A DNA stretch of 64,000 bases. Origin: Littorina saxatilis (Eukaryota > Mollusca > Gastropoda > Littorinimorpha > Littorinidae). The position numbers and the translations under genes are program-made. The notes beneath the pieces were generated by a model. That model saw nothing but the letters and a program-made list of their open reading frames with translations, was not told the origin of the DNA and ran no database searches. Below, piece after piece: positions 35,341 to 58,482 of this stretch. Position 1 is the stretch's first letter; each line of letters begins with the position of its first letter. Where the stretch lies: positions 22,902,412 to 22,966,411 of the forward strand of contig NC_090254.1 of NCBI RefSeq assembly GCF_037325665.1, given 5' to 3'.

Positions 35341-35637
35341 GTGCCATGCCCGCACTCCAAGGCTCTTTCTCTGTTTCAGTACTGCTCTTGTTTGTTCCCC
35401 CTCTCTAAACTCCCCAAAACTATTGCATCTTCTACACCGTGACAATACGAAGATACACAAAGTCAGACGTCCGCGCATACCCACAGAGACGGCGAAACAC
35501 ACACACACACACACACAGAAAGACAAGACAAGAGTGACACAACAACACCGAAGAAGATTCACACACACACCGTACAAGAGACAAGACAAGATAACAAGAT
35601 AAGGGCACTGAGATCGTGCGTGGCAAAAATAACCCAC

Positions 35638-35862
35638 CTCAAAGGACACGTGTAATTTGGCCCCCATCGCGGCTTTTTGGTAAAAACACTCCTCCGCCCC
35701 TCCAGGTACTTCCACTTTAAACTCATGCTGCACCCCGGGTAGGCCATCGAAATCGAAGTCCTCGTTCTCCTCACCCAGAATCTTTTCTCCGCTCAAAACC
35801 ACGACTTTTAGAAGCAGAACTATTGCTGCAAATGCACAGCGTAGCAATCGTGGGGCTGCCAT
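35638..35862 (-). CDS. TMED (p24 family) first coding exon
   Basis: p24/TMED proteins are single-pass cargo receptors of COPI and COPII vesicles between ER and Golgi. This exon encodes 75 residues: a signal peptide (MAAPRLLRCAFAAIVLLLKV onwards), an acidic linker (GEENEDFDFDGLPG) and the start of the GOLD domain (HEFKVEVPGGAEECFYQKAA, GAKLHVSFE), with the PxGxxxCFYQ pattern that opens the family's disulfide-bonded beta sandwich. Donor GTGGGT follows GAG in phase 0. The ATG at 35862 starts the signal peptide. The rest of GOLD, the coiled coil, membrane segment and tail are absent; later exons should lie between here and 27 kb, or in the gap, but none was found. Subfamily not resolved. Confidence 0.8.
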
Positions 35863-35869
35863 ATTGTCA

Positions 35870-36090
35870 ACTGAACGGCGGGCAGAGTGGGAAAAGGGGA
35901 CAAACTACGTAAAGACAAACACAGACAGAGGGAAACAGAGCGAAAGTGTGTGTGTGTGCAGGCGGAGATACGAAGCCGGAGGGGAGGCCTGGGGAGGTCG
36001 CGGGGGTTGGTGGTGGTAGTGAGGGGGTGGGGCAGTTTATAGGGGAAGGTGGACGGACAGCCAGCTAGGCGACCTGTGCATTTGCTAGGT

Positions 36091-36091
<1 letters not shown>
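35870..36091. promoter_or_regulatory. Probable TMED 5' region
   Basis: G-rich sequence immediately upstream of the TMED ATG (CGGAGGGGAGGCCTGGGGAG, GAGGGGGTGGGG). No TATA box recognised. Position alone suggests the promoter or 5' UTR. Confidence 0.35.

Positions 36092-36141
<50 letters not shown>
36092..36141. repeat. (GA)n microsatellite
   Basis: About 25 GA units abutting a GT tract. Confidence 0.97.
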
Positions 36142-36143
<2 letters not shown>

Positions 36144-36157
36144 TATGTGTGTATGTG

Positions 36158-36477
36158 CAGGGGCGGACGAGGGGGGGGTTTCAGGGGTTTCCGGAAACCC
36201 CCCCCCAGCCAAAATTTTTTTTTTAAATGGTGTTTTTTTGGGGTATTAATCAGTGACAAAATCTGCTGCCTGAAACTGGTAATGATCATCCTCAAAATGC
36301 ACCAGATTGCACCATTTTGCATCCTTTTTTACAAAATTTTCCGGGGGGGCATGCCCCCGGACCCCCCTAGCAAGCTAGGCGCTTTGCGCCGTCGGCTCGG
36401 CGCTTCGCGCCTTCACACCCATATCTTCACAATATACTTTTGGAAACCCCCCCATAAAATGAACTGATCCGCCCCTG
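36158..36477. mobile_element. CAGGGGCGG hAT-like MITE, full copy
   Basis: Ends CAGGGGCGGA and TCCGCCCCTG; 5 bp target duplication ATGTG on both sides, within a GT microsatellite. Confidence 0.87.
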
Positions 36478-36508
36478 ATGTGTGTGTGTGACGGTGTGTG
36501 TGTGTGAC

Positions 36509-36552
<44 letters not shown>

Positions 36553-36779
36553 AGTGTGTGTCAGTGTGAGGTATGCGTGGGTGCGTGCGTGCGCGTGCGT
36601 GTTTATGTGTGTCGTACGTGTGTCAGTGTGTGTGTGTGTGTCACAGTGTGTGTGTGACAGTGTGTGTGTGTCGCAGTGTGTGTGAGTGTATGTGTGTGTA
36701 TGTGTGTGTGTGATTGTGTGTGTGTGTGTGTGTGAGTATGCGTGCGTGCGTGCGTGCGTGGGTGCGCGCGCCTGTGTGT

Positions 36780-36824
<45 letters not shown>

Positions 36825-36825
36825 G
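36478..36825. repeat. Imperfect (GT)n block
   Basis: GT runs with CAGTGTGTG and GTGCGTGCGTGC interruptions. Confidence 0.95.
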
Positions 36826-37470
36826 AAAATGGGAGGACGTGATGTGGCCTGGAAGGTGGGGTGGGTGTGGATATGGGATGTCAAGTTATGGTTAACAGCA
36901 TGGAGGGCAAATTAGACCACCTGCGGGGCACCTATTTGACCAGTGCATAGGCTACAATGGCTACTAAGTTTTAATCTGGGGGGAGCGAGATGATGACATA
37001 TTGGAGAGAGAGAGAGCTAGTACAAAAACGGAGGAGGGGGCGGATGGGGAACACTATGGTTTATTGACAAATAAAAGTGGGACAACTCACAGAGACCTGC
37101 TAGCCACATCTGTGACTGGCAACGCATACAACGATTACTTATCTGTACAGACCGGGAGAGATGAGGGAAGGATAGACTGAGTCTACTGAGTAGACCTATT
37201 TACAAAAATTGACTATATTCTATACAAGAAACACTTAACAAGGGTCAAAAGAGAAACAGAATCTGTTAGTCGCCTCTTAATACGACATGCTGGGGAGCAT
37301 CGGGTAAATTCTTCCCCCCAACCCGCGGGGGGTTTCCCCAAAGAAAACCCGTTCTCTGTATCATGAACATGTTCATAATTATAACAAGCACCTGTCTATA
37401 AGAACCCCTTGTGGTTGCCATGGTCTCTTGGCTGGTCGCTATGAGACAAGACAGGTTCGACTGTAACTCA
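36826..37470. other. No gene seen
   Basis: Contains at 37385-37465 a copy of the ACAGGTTCGACTGTA module found at the window start. No coding homology. Confidence 0.5.
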
Positions 37471-38037
37471 AACAAGTCGCGTAAGGCGAAATTACTACAT
37501 TTAGTCAAGCTGTCGAACTCACGGGATGAAACTGAACGCACTGTATTATATTTTTTCACCAAGACAGTACAGCTTCGTCAATCCCCGCGTGAAGGAAATC
37601 GCTCACCTCCCACGTGCAAAACGTAGTGATATTGACACGCCAGATTAGCGCGGTAGCGTATTGTGCTAAGCAGGAAAGCGCTTTTTTTCTGTATTTCTTG
37701 TTAACTTTCTGAGCTTGGTTTGAATACAACCTATCATATCTATATGTTTTTGGAATCAGGAAATGATAAAGAATAAGATGAAATCATTTTTGGATCGATT
37801 TCTTAAATTTCAATCGTAAGACTAATTGTGATCACATTTTAAGAGTAAACATAACATATGTATATATTTTTAGATTCAGAATGTGATGAAGAATACGATG
37901 CAATCAACTTTAAATCTGTTTGCGAAAAATCGAAGTTAATGACAACTTTAATGAGCAAACTCATTCATTAATGTTTAAGCCTCCAAGCTGAAATGCAATA
38001 CCAAAGTCCGGGCTTCGTCGAAGATTACTTGACCAAT
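37471..38037 (+). mobile_element. AAGTCGCG family, 3'-truncated copy
   Basis: Starts ACAAGTCGCGTAAGGCGAAA, ACATTTAGTCAAGCTGTCG; stops after TTCGTCGAAGATTACTTGAC, so the microsatellite and hairpin end are missing. Very close to 41984-42860. Confidence 0.85.
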
Positions 38038-38965
<928 letters not shown>

Positions 38966-38989
38966 CGGAGAGACAGACTGACAGACCGA

Positions 38990-39537
38990 CAGAAAGGCAC
39001 GCACGTGACCTCGCAAATACACCACATATTCCAAGACCAAATGAAACAAAACACAACTCCAAAAAGAGAGTCACAGCAGATCTTTTCATCACACTGTACA
39101 TAGATATATCCATCAAATGACCCACAAACAAATCAACCTCTACTAGAACACCGCACAAACATCGCCGAAAACAATCTACTGAGAAATGTATCAATATATT
39201 GCAAGCACATTTTCTCCAAACTGTGCAGTTTGCACACTCATCATCTGTTGATCTATAAAACACAAAATGGAAAAAAATATACTCATTAAATGCAGCCTAT
39301 CATGGAATACTATTAATCTCATTATGGTACAAAACTGTTAACATGAGTGAAGGCCATCCTTCTTGAATGAACATAAAACATATCATGAACATCATCTACA
39401 TATATATATGCAATCAATTATAATTATGTCAGAAAACATGAAAATGCTGTGAGAAACTTCTGAATACGTCACAGTGCACGATCAGTCCACACCTCCACAT
39501 CATACATAACTTATCTGTATTAATAAACATATACACG
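38990..39537. other. No gene seen
   Basis: A/T-rich; no coding homology. Confidence 0.5.
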
Positions 39538-39740
39538 ACCGACCCCCGTGGCGCATCGGGTTGCGGGCCGGGAGATCGTGGTTCGAACCCCATAAGGGGT
39601 GCGTGGGTTTTTTCGAGCTTCGATCGGCTCCTACCCAGAGTGGAAGTGCTAAAGTTCCAATGGGGAGGCTGGGATCACACAGCCGAGTGTCATTCACTTT
39701 ACGAATGCGATCGACTCTGAAAGCGCGAAAATAAAAAAAA
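39538..39740 (+). mobile_element. tRNA-headed SINE with A-rich tail
   Basis: CGTGGCGCATCGGGTTGCGG (A box) and GTGGTTCGAACCCC (B box) are 30 bp apart; the body ends GCGATCGACTCTGAAAGCGC then AAAATAAAAAAAA. Confidence 0.75.
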
Positions 39741-40430
39741 CTTGTCTCGATTCTTGTGACCCTTCCTGCTCAGGGCTCTCATGGTGACCTTGGTCCCAGT
39801 GTTCCTGTTCCAGCCATCCCTGAATATTCTGCCAGCCTGGGATGCTCCAGGGGGGTCGACGGAGGGACGCAGTGGCGGTCTGCTCTCTGAGGAGACGCTC
39901 ACTCAGTCTGGCTCCGCGACTTAACAGTCAGTGTCGTAAGTAGAGGGCTTAGTAGGTAGCGGTGCCTGGCCAGGAACAGGACCAATACTGAACACCGTCG
40001 AAGTGACTCAGCAGCAGTGCAGCGTCATCTTCCGAGGGTAGCCAACTGCAGCGGCCCGACAGCCTTCCCTGGAGTGTCTGTAAAATTAGTGAGGGTGCCC
40101 AGGTGTCTGACCAACACTGGGGGCTCATTGATTCGACAAAGTCTGGCGGCGGAACGAAGTTCAGGGGTGGATGTTGCAGTGAGTGCTGGGACGGGGCGGC
40201 GTGGGAGCATACTGGGAGAAGGAACAAGCGTCGGGACAAGCAGAAAGAGGATGAAACAAAATAAAATAAATAAATACATAAAGAAGAAGAGAGAAGAAGA
40301 AAAGAGAAAGAGGAGGTAGAAGAAAAGAGAAAGGGAAAAAGAAGAGAGAGAGAGGAAATGAGAGTGAAGAAGAAAAGAAGAGGAGGTGGAAGAAGAGAAA
40401 AACAACAACATATACACACACAAAAATCAT
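39741..40430. other. Unassigned, with purine-rich tract
   Basis: 39741-40240 is GC-richer than its surroundings but has no recognisable protein in either direction. 40255-40415 is an AGAAGAGAA-type purine tract; frames through it are artefacts. Confidence 0.45.
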
Positions 40431-41264
40431 TCACACAAAATCATTTATCCAGTGGTTATAAAAGAATACAAACTAATTGAAAGCATGAGAAGTAAATATG
40501 ATTTTTCTTCTTCTGATCACTACGTAAATTCAGTGTCAGCATAAGAACATCAACTGAAATCCATCACTAACATGGTACATCATTTGACACAAACAGACAC
40601 ACTAACTGATCTGTTTTCAAACATGCATAAACATGAACAAATGTAACACCTAATAATACTGACACAGACGATCTGATATTTTTAAACAGTGCTGGTGTAC
40701 AACTTTTGAAAACAAATAACCACATGAAATTAAATTTCTTGGACTTAATGCATCTCTTTATACACTTGTACAAAGAACAAAGGCACTCATAACGCAGCGC
40801 TGGAACTACATTTGGGATTCACAAGTTCGTAAATGACACCAGGGGATATGTTACAGAAGTAAAACAAAATCCCCAAAATGAAGATATATATATTTATCCT
40901 ACATATGTGAGAGAGACACCCGTGAGATAATAATTGTTCAAATCACACGTGTGTATATCATGTAAATGAGGTCATGTCAAGCAAGTCTGGCAGGGACCTG
41001 TTTTTCCACTGCTTATGATGCCAAAGTCACCGAGACAAACGTCATTATAGAAACACAAATTGCGCTCGCTAATTACCCTCGATGAATCTTTAGAACTAAC
41101 ACGTCACGCCACACTTTCAGAGTGACGTTTCTTTGCTTTGACGTAATAGATTGCACGAGGCTTTAGAAGAGATCAAGGTTCTAAAACAAGCGTCTTCAAT
41201 TTAGCTGCCTCGAATGCAGGACATTTTCAGTAAAATACACGTAAGTACAGTATGTAGGATAAAC
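40431..41264. other. No gene seen
   Basis: A/T-rich with no recognised element. Confidence 0.5.
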
Positions 41265-41410
41265 AGAATACTACATGGCTTGCTGTTCCGTACCAGATTT
41301 ACACTCGTTGCTTTTTCAAATAGTGAACAGCTCGCTTTCGCTCGCAGTTCAATATTTAAAAAAACAACTCGTGTAAATCTGGTACGACACAGCAAGCCAT
41401 GTAGTATTCT
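41265..41410. mobile_element. Foldback/MITE (146 bp)
   Basis: ~64 bp arms (AGAATACTACATGGCTTGCTG ends, GTACCAGATTTACAC inside) around a loop that is itself self-complementary (GCTCGCTTTCGCTCGC). Pairing is imperfect only near the centre. Confidence 0.85.
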
Positions 41411-41513
41411 CTATATATATGACACCTGGAATACACAATTTTAGGCAATCCCAGATCACCCTAACAAATCTCTTTCCCTCCCTTCATAAGTCTGAGAGTT
41501 AATGTGACTTTGA

Positions 41514-41818
41514 CATTTTTACACCCCCGGTATAGGGGTGTGTATAGGATTCGGTCGATGTGTTTGTTTGTTTGTGTGTTTGTGTTCGCATATAGATCTC
41601 AAGAATGAACGGACCGATCGTCACCAAACTTGGTGAACAGGTTCTATACATTCCTGAGACGGTCCTTACGAAAATTGGGACCAGTCAAACACACGGTTAG
41701 GGAGTTATTGGTGGATTAAGATTCTACAAGGACTTATAGAGGGACATATTAATGGTCAAAGGGAAATAACCTTCTCAGTTGGTGGCAGTGGGAATGGTAA
41801 GGACGGGGGTGTTTTTCC
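41514..41818. mobile_element. MITE with AACACCCCCG ends
   Basis: Ends TTTTTACACCCCCG and CGGGGGTGTTTTT are inverted copies. Contains ACGGACCGATCGTCACCAAA and GGTCAAAGGGAAATAACC. No coding. Confidence 0.6.
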
Positions 41819-41983
41819 TACCTCGGAGGAATTTCTTGTTTTTTCTTAAGATTGGATGATGATGTGAACAGGAAATAAGAAAAATGCCAGGCTCAATATC
41901 ATCTCTTACACCACCTCCTATCCACAGTAAAATTAAGATCATTGTCAGGCTGTGCATATGTTGGTGTCTTGTATTTAAAAAAA

Positions 41984-42748
41984 ACAAGTCGCGAAAGGCG
42001 AAATAACAACATTTAGTCAAGCTGTCGAACTCACGGAATGAAACTGAACGCACTGTATTTTTTTCACCAAGACAGTACAGCTTCGTCAATCCCCGCGAGA
42101 AGGAAATCGCTCACCTCCCACGTGCAAAACGCAGTGATATGCACAAGCCAGAATAACGCGGTAGCGTATTGTGCTAAGCAGGAAAGCGCGCTTTTCTGTA
42201 TTCCTGTTAACTTTCTGAGCTTGTTTTGAATACAACCTATCATATCTATATGTTTTTGGAATCAGGAAACGATAAAGAATAAGATGAAATCATTTTTGGA
42301 TCGATTTCTTAAATTTTAATCGTAAAACTAATTAATCTATTTTCGTTAATTGTGATCACATTTTAAGAGTAAACATGACATATGTATATATTTTTAGATT
42401 CAGAATGTCATGACGAATACGATGCAATCAATTTTAAATCTGTTTGCGAAAAATCGATTTTAATGACAACTTTAATGAGCAAACTCATTAATTAATTTGT
42501 AAGCCTCCAAGCTGAAATGCAATACCAAAGTCCGGGCGTCGTCGAAGATTACTTGACCAAAATTTCAACCAATTTGATTTAAAAATGGGAGCGTGACAGT
42601 GCCGCCTCAACTTTCACGAAAAGCCGGATATGACATCATCAAAGACATTTATCAAAAAAATGAAAAAAACGTCTGGGGATATCATACCCAGGAACTCCCA
42701 TGTAAAATGTCATGAAGATCGGTCTAGTAGTTTTCTCTAAATTGCTCT

Positions 42749-42781
<33 letters not shown>

Positions 42782-42860
42782 CACACACCACGTACACCCT
42801 CGTCTCGATTCCCCCCTCTAAGTTAAAACATTTAGTCAAAACTTGACTAAATGTAAAAAG
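41984..42860 (+). mobile_element. AAGTCGCG family, full copy
   Basis: Complete from ACAAGTCGCGAAAGGCGAAA to the hairpin ACATTTAGTCAAAACTTGAC...AAAAAG, with (CA)n at 42750-42787. Confidence 0.88.
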
Positions 42861-43454
42861 TCACAGGGCAGGTGATTTGTGCTAAGTTCACATTCTTTCC
42901 CCCTAATTTAAAGCTTTCAAGTAGTCCATCAGGACTAGTTTCGGAATGCCAAGGATTTTACCACAAACAACACACCATTCAAAAGTCGGATAAATGATAC
43001 ACTCGGTAGTTTCTTTAGGCAGGCTAAGTGATCTACGTATAAATGCAGGTCTTACATTAAGGCACAACTGCCTTCTAGGAATGCTACAAACAAATACATG
43101 TGTATTATCACAACCAAACATTGCATCAAAGCAAACAGTTACACTAATAATGAAGTTCATCAGAACTTCAAATAAAAATAATCCAAGTGCATTAGTTAAC
43201 AATTACGTAAAAGATTCACAGGCATTTTGGTCTCATTACATGAGACATATTGACATCTGTTCCACACTATTCTGACCTCACCCATAACTTTCAATGAATG
43301 AAGACAAATCCTGGGTATGCCACATGGGGGTGAACATTTCAAAAATCCAAACACATTCATACAAGCTTTCACAATTCATGTTTCAATCTTACTCCTTAAG
43401 CTTATAAATTCACATGATGCAATGAATGCATCGATGCGCAGAAATGTATTGCTT
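42861..43454. other. No gene supported
   Basis: A 99-codon minus frame (42903-43202) is A/T-rich and Cys-containing but matches no known family. Confidence 0.4.
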
Positions 43455-43700
43455 GTTTCATCTTTCTTTGCTTTGTTTATTTGTTGCTTAACGTCCAGCC
43501 GACTACGCAGAGCCATATCAGGACGAGGAAGGGGGGGATGAAGGGGGCCACTTGTCAAGCGATTCCTGTTTACAAATGCACTAACCCATTACTTGTGTCC
43601 CAGCAGGCTTTAGTAAAACTAAATTAATACCTACTGGAAGATTACCAGTTTCCAGTATGTTAAAATAGGCTTAACCTATCTACTGCTGGACTTACATCAG
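43455..43700 (+). repeat. SINE-like 3' module
   Basis: TTTGTTTATTTGTTGCTTAA, CGTCCAGCCGACTACG and GAGCCATATCAGGACGA match the end of the SINE at 56345; CCACTTGTCAAGCGATTCCTG and CCAGTTTCCAGTA match 56770-56900. Confidence 0.6.
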
Positions 43701-44219
43701 AACACTAACAGATTAAACTATACATGAATCGCGAGACAAGCGGCAAGAGAAGAGATTTTTGGAAAAAATACAGGTGAATGAGCAAGAAGGCAGAAAAAAG
43801 AAAAGAATTCATGAAGAAAAAGAGAGCATGACAGGAAAGAGGAACCAAAAATCTACCTAACAGCAAACTAGAAAGCTCCTGCGGTTCCAAAAACAGGAGG
43901 GGCCTTTAATTTCATAACCGCAGTGCCCCACTGCGGGAATCTTTCTTTGCTTCCTACTATCTACTTTTCTTTGATCATATTCCGAGGTCAAAGGTTTATG
44001 TGGCTTACATAACATCACCAGTTTGCTTTTCTCGATATTGCGTGAACCTTCACAAAATATCTGTGGCAGAATCTTTTACAATCAAAAAGGAGGTGGGGTA
44101 ACGTTGGAAGGAAGGTGGATTTAGTGCATCTTCTTGTATGCCTTTGAGAATACTCTGTGGTTGACAAGTTATGAATACCCTTACAGAAAAAAAGGCCTTG
44201 TTGTGACCTATTGCCACTA
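43701..44219. other. No gene seen
   Basis: No coding homology or element ends recognised. Confidence 0.45.
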
Positions 44220-44263
44220 ACTCGCTGCAACCTCGCCTAGTCTACGGCGAGGTTGCAGCGAGT
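44220..44263. repeat. Perfect 18-bp hairpin
   Basis: ACTCGCTGCAACCTCGCC, an 8 nt loop, then its exact reverse complement, which is also the first unit of the tandem array that follows. Confidence 0.93.
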
Positions 44264-44388
44264 GGGTTGTCGCGAGGTTGCAGCGAGTGGGTTGTCGCGA
44301 GGTTGCAGCGAGTGGGTTGTCGCAAGTTTGCAGCGACTGGGCTGTCGCGAGGTTGCAGCGAGTGGGTTGTTGCGAGGTTGCAGCAGTT
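44246..44388 (+). repeat. 25-bp tandem array, about 5.7 units
   Basis: Unit GCGAGGTTGCAGCGAGTGGG plus TTGTC; the fourth unit is the most diverged. Confidence 0.95.
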
Positions 44389-45288
<900 letters not shown>

Positions 45289-45289
45289 T

Positions 45290-45726
45290 CCATCTGAATT
45301 AATTGTCAAGTACTAGATGCAAGTACTTTGAAACCCATACAGACATACAAGCATAGATTAAACATTTTTCATCTTCATAAGAATGTCGTCTCTGGTAGCA
45401 AGGACAAGTCATCTGTGATGATTTAGTACTCACATTACACAAAAGTTTTATCCATTCACCATTTACATACTGCCAGAATGGACCTCATCGGAATTCTCCA
45501 CATCCTTTCACAGATGCACAAATGTACACACCTATTCAAACAAAAAAATCATGCACATGCTAGACTGACAGTCAGCACAACGCACAAACATACATAATGT
45601 ACAATTTTAGCTATTTTGCAAATACTTCAATGCCCAAAAGTCGGTTTCAGCCATTCTATTTGACAGTAAATTGCAAGCTAGGAAAACATTGAAGTTTCAC
45701 ATGAACAATTTCAAAGCTAGCAAACG
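45290..45726. other. No gene seen
   Basis: A/T-rich; no recognised element. Confidence 0.45.
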
Positions 45727-45882
45727 TCTTCTTCTTCGTTCATAGGCTGAAACTTCCTACGTTCACTAATGTTTTTGCATGAGCGTTCACTAATGTTTTG
45801 GCATGAGTGGGTTTTTACGCATACAATTGTTTTTACCTCGCCATTCAGGCAGCCATAATATGCCGCTTTCTGGGGATCCTTA
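45727..45882 (-). mobile_element. 5'-truncated SINE (3' part only)
   Basis: CTTCTTCTTCGTTCATAGGC and TTTTTACCTCGCCATTCAGG, CAGCCATAATATGCCGC correspond to the ends of 59518-59903. The tRNA head is missing, and a ~27 bp internal duplication (CGTTCACTAATGTTTT) is present. Confidence 0.75.
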
Positions 45883-46241
45883 CATCAGTGAATTTGCAGC
45901 CAGAAAAAGTTGAAGAGTTTTCCCTTGACAGCAACAAACATCTGGGAACATAAATTAGTGAATTTTCGGCCAGGAAAAGTTGAAGTTGAGTTTTTTCTTG
46001 ACAGCAACCATCTGGGAACATACCAGTGAATTTTGGGCCAGGAAAAGTTGCAGAAGAGTTTTCACTTGACAGCAACAAACATGCATGCACCTGGGAACAT
46101 ATTAGTGAACTGTGGGCCAGGAAAAGTTGCAGAAGAATTTTCACTTGACAGCAAAACACCTGGGAAAAAATTAGTAGATTTTGGGCCAGGAAAAGTTGCA
46201 GAAGAATTTTCACTTGACAGCAACAACCACCTGGGAACATA

Positions 46242-56135
<9,894 letters not shown>

Positions 56136-56344
56136 TCAACAGATGATGAAAAGAGGTACTGATCTGCAAAATAAAGTCTTTGACATGACCACATTTAGAC
56201 GCTTGACCTCTTCTCTATGTGTGGGCCGAAGAAACTAATAGCAATTTAACAGAAATAACCCACCCAATGCGCTATATGTTGAAAGGGCTACACAAATATA
56301 AAATAAAACCCCACAAAAAACAACAACTTATTTTGCAACAGCCA

Positions 56345-56654
56345 TGAACGGTTTGTTTGTTTGTTTAACGCCCAGCCGACCACGAAGGGCCATATCAGGG
56401 CGGTGCTGCTTTGACATATAACGTGCGCCACACACAAGACAGAAGTCGCAGCACAGGCTTCATGTCTCACCCAGTCACATTATTCTGACACCGGACCAAC
56501 CAGTCCTAGCACTAACCCCACAATGCCAGACGCCAGGCGGAGCAGCCACTAGATTGCCAATTTTAAAGTCTTAGGTATGACCCGGCCTGGGTTCTAACCC
56601 ACGACCTCCCGATCACGGGGCGGACGCCTTACCACTAGGCCAACCGTGCCGCCA
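56345..56654 (-). mobile_element. tRNA-headed SINE, minus strand
   Basis: Minus-strand head CGGCACGGTTGGCCTAGTGG (A box) and GTGGGTTAGAACCC (B box); 3' end GCCCTTCGTGGTCGGCTGGG then CGTTAAACAAAC. Confidence 0.85.
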
Positions 56655-56689
56655 TGAATGGTGCATTACTTACATTATTTTGAAATAAA

Positions 56690-56945
56690 TTTCTTTCTTT
56701 ATTTGGTGTTTAACACTGTTTTCAACCACGAAGGTTATATCGTGACGGGGAAAGGGGGGAGAGGGGATAGAGCCACTTGTCAATTGTTTCTTGTTCACAA
56801 AAGCACTAATATTAAAAGCAGTAATAAAAAAATTGCTCCAGGGGCTTGCAACGTAGTACAATACATACGACCTTACTGGGAGAATGCAAGTTTCCAGTAC
56901 AAAGGACTTAACATTTCTTACATACTGCTTGATTTAAAATAAATG
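56690..56945 (+). repeat. SINE-like 3' module, long copy
   Basis: TTTATTTGGTGTTTAACACT, AAGGTTATATCGTGACGGGG, GGGGCTTGCAACGTAGTACA and GCAAGTTTCCAGTACAAAGG. Fullest copy of the module at 4021, 43455 and 53985. Confidence 0.65.
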
Positions 56946-57035
56946 AAGACTTCTAAACAGTAATTCAGTTCTATTTGGAGCACAGTTTTGGGTGTTCCTT
57001 CTCGTGTTTTGTTGGTTCTGGATCAAAACATACCT

Positions 57036-57404
57036 TTAAAGGCATATGTACTCGATGACTATACACGCTAATTGCTTTACCAACAGCTGGAGACATGCTA
57101 AATTAAGTTCCCTGCAAAATATTGTGGTCTAGGACCCCTTCAATGTTGAGATATGTTAATTTTCATTTTGATCTGGATCGTCCTATTTATAGATTTGGCA
57201 ACACATGTAACGTTGATGCAAGGGAGCTAACACCGCGGCTTTGTTGACATCCTCACTTTTTCAGAGGCTAGAACAAGCTGTAATGCATGTATTATGGTCC
57301 GCGCATGGTGACATATCGTCATTATATGGTCTTATGGTGCGTTTGACATCGATTATGGGCAAACTACACTTTGTAAACACGGGAGCGCGCGTACATACCT
57401 TTAA
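57036..57404. mobile_element. TTAA-flanked MITE (369 bp)
   Basis: TTAAAGGCATATGTAC and GTACATACCTTTAA form the inverted ends. Confidence 0.8.
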
Positions 57405-57585
57405 AGAAATTTAAATCTAAACAAAAAGTCTGAGCAAACACATATAACAGTAACACATACACATGTAGTACTTCTTGCATCCTACCACATGATCTCATCC
57501 CCCTTGAACAGCCCTCTCTCCAGACATAATATATAGAGTCAACAACAAATAATTTTTGAAATATGTATTATGTATCCACACTTAC

Positions 57586-57871
57586 CTGTTTCGAAGTCAA
57601 GATTCTTTCAGCACAATTGCACTAGATGACCAAAAAGTAGGACGTATAAGACGACACCAGTAATGCACAGTTCTTGATATTATCAATGCCCCAAAACAAA
57701 AGAAGGCCACCGAATTCAGGAGGACGTAACTTGTCCGACTTGCTGTGAGTCCTGCTGCTAACACTTTGATCCCTGAAGCAACGATTGAGGTCAATCTCCG
57801 ACTCTCCACTAAGATCTGAATCGCAGGATGTGTTAGTCATCGCAGGGCCACCTGGTCTCCCTGCTCACTCC
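57586..57871 (-). other. Probable 5' UTR exon of the carrier gene, with a 72-codon upstream ORF
   Basis: Bounded by acceptor TTTGTTTTTGCAG and donor CAG|GTAAGT in minus orientation, so it behaves as an internal exon. It holds ORF MTNTSCDSDLSGESEIDLN... (57622-57840) and an overlapping 70-codon frame (57597-57809) with a hydrophobic stretch. Neither matches a family I know. It could also belong to a separate small gene. Confidence 0.55.
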
Positions 57872-58482
57872 CTGCAAAAACAAAAACAAACTTTTACAGT
57901 GGAACCCCAGTTAAAAGACCTTCAAACATAATCTGAGAAAATGTTATCTTCATAAAAAAAAGAGACCCAACCGGGAGTCTTAAAACGGGGGTAAATGTAC
58001 CTTCGGCACTAGGGCTCCCCACTGATGCCCCACCTAGGGGGTCCAGGGACCCCCACATTAATGTTCGAGGGTCTATGGACCCTCTCAATCTCAGCGGAGT
58101 TTTAGGCAGTCCCAAGAGCCCAGGGGCCCCAAAGCCCGTGGGTGCTTGGAGAAAATTGTGATCATGCATGGTGTCATGTGGAGCGTCTTTTTTCGTTGGG
58201 AATATATTTACATAGGGCTTCTGAGTTCTGCTTTGGTCCGTCTTCAATCAACGATCATTAACTCGAAGTTTTAAATAGGATCTGATCACTTTGTAAGTCC
58301 TCATCCACTGATTCTGTCTAAAATATCTCACTCTTTTGGCCGGTGGTCACATGCTATTTATTACCTCATTGCTAATAGCTCGATCTGTGTCACTCTGTTC
58401 GTTCAATGCTGAAGTAGCCTGGCAACTTTTTGCGCTAGCAACCATAAGTGCTTTTTAGATCAAAACCCAATGCTGCAAACAA
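57872..58482. other. Intergenic/intronic, dispersed modules only
   Basis: 57895-58005 is an AAGACCC / GAGTCTTAAAACGGGGG module; 58018-58145 is a G/C-rich GGGGGTCCAGGGACCCCCAC-type repeat with internal self-complementarity. No gene. Confidence 0.5.

Noticed and set aside
42903-43202. 99-codon minus frame
   Set aside because: No domain, no splice context, composition like the flanking DNA.
44246-44388. CRISPR-like regular repeats
   Set aside because: Units are directly adjacent without spacers and the genome is eukaryotic.
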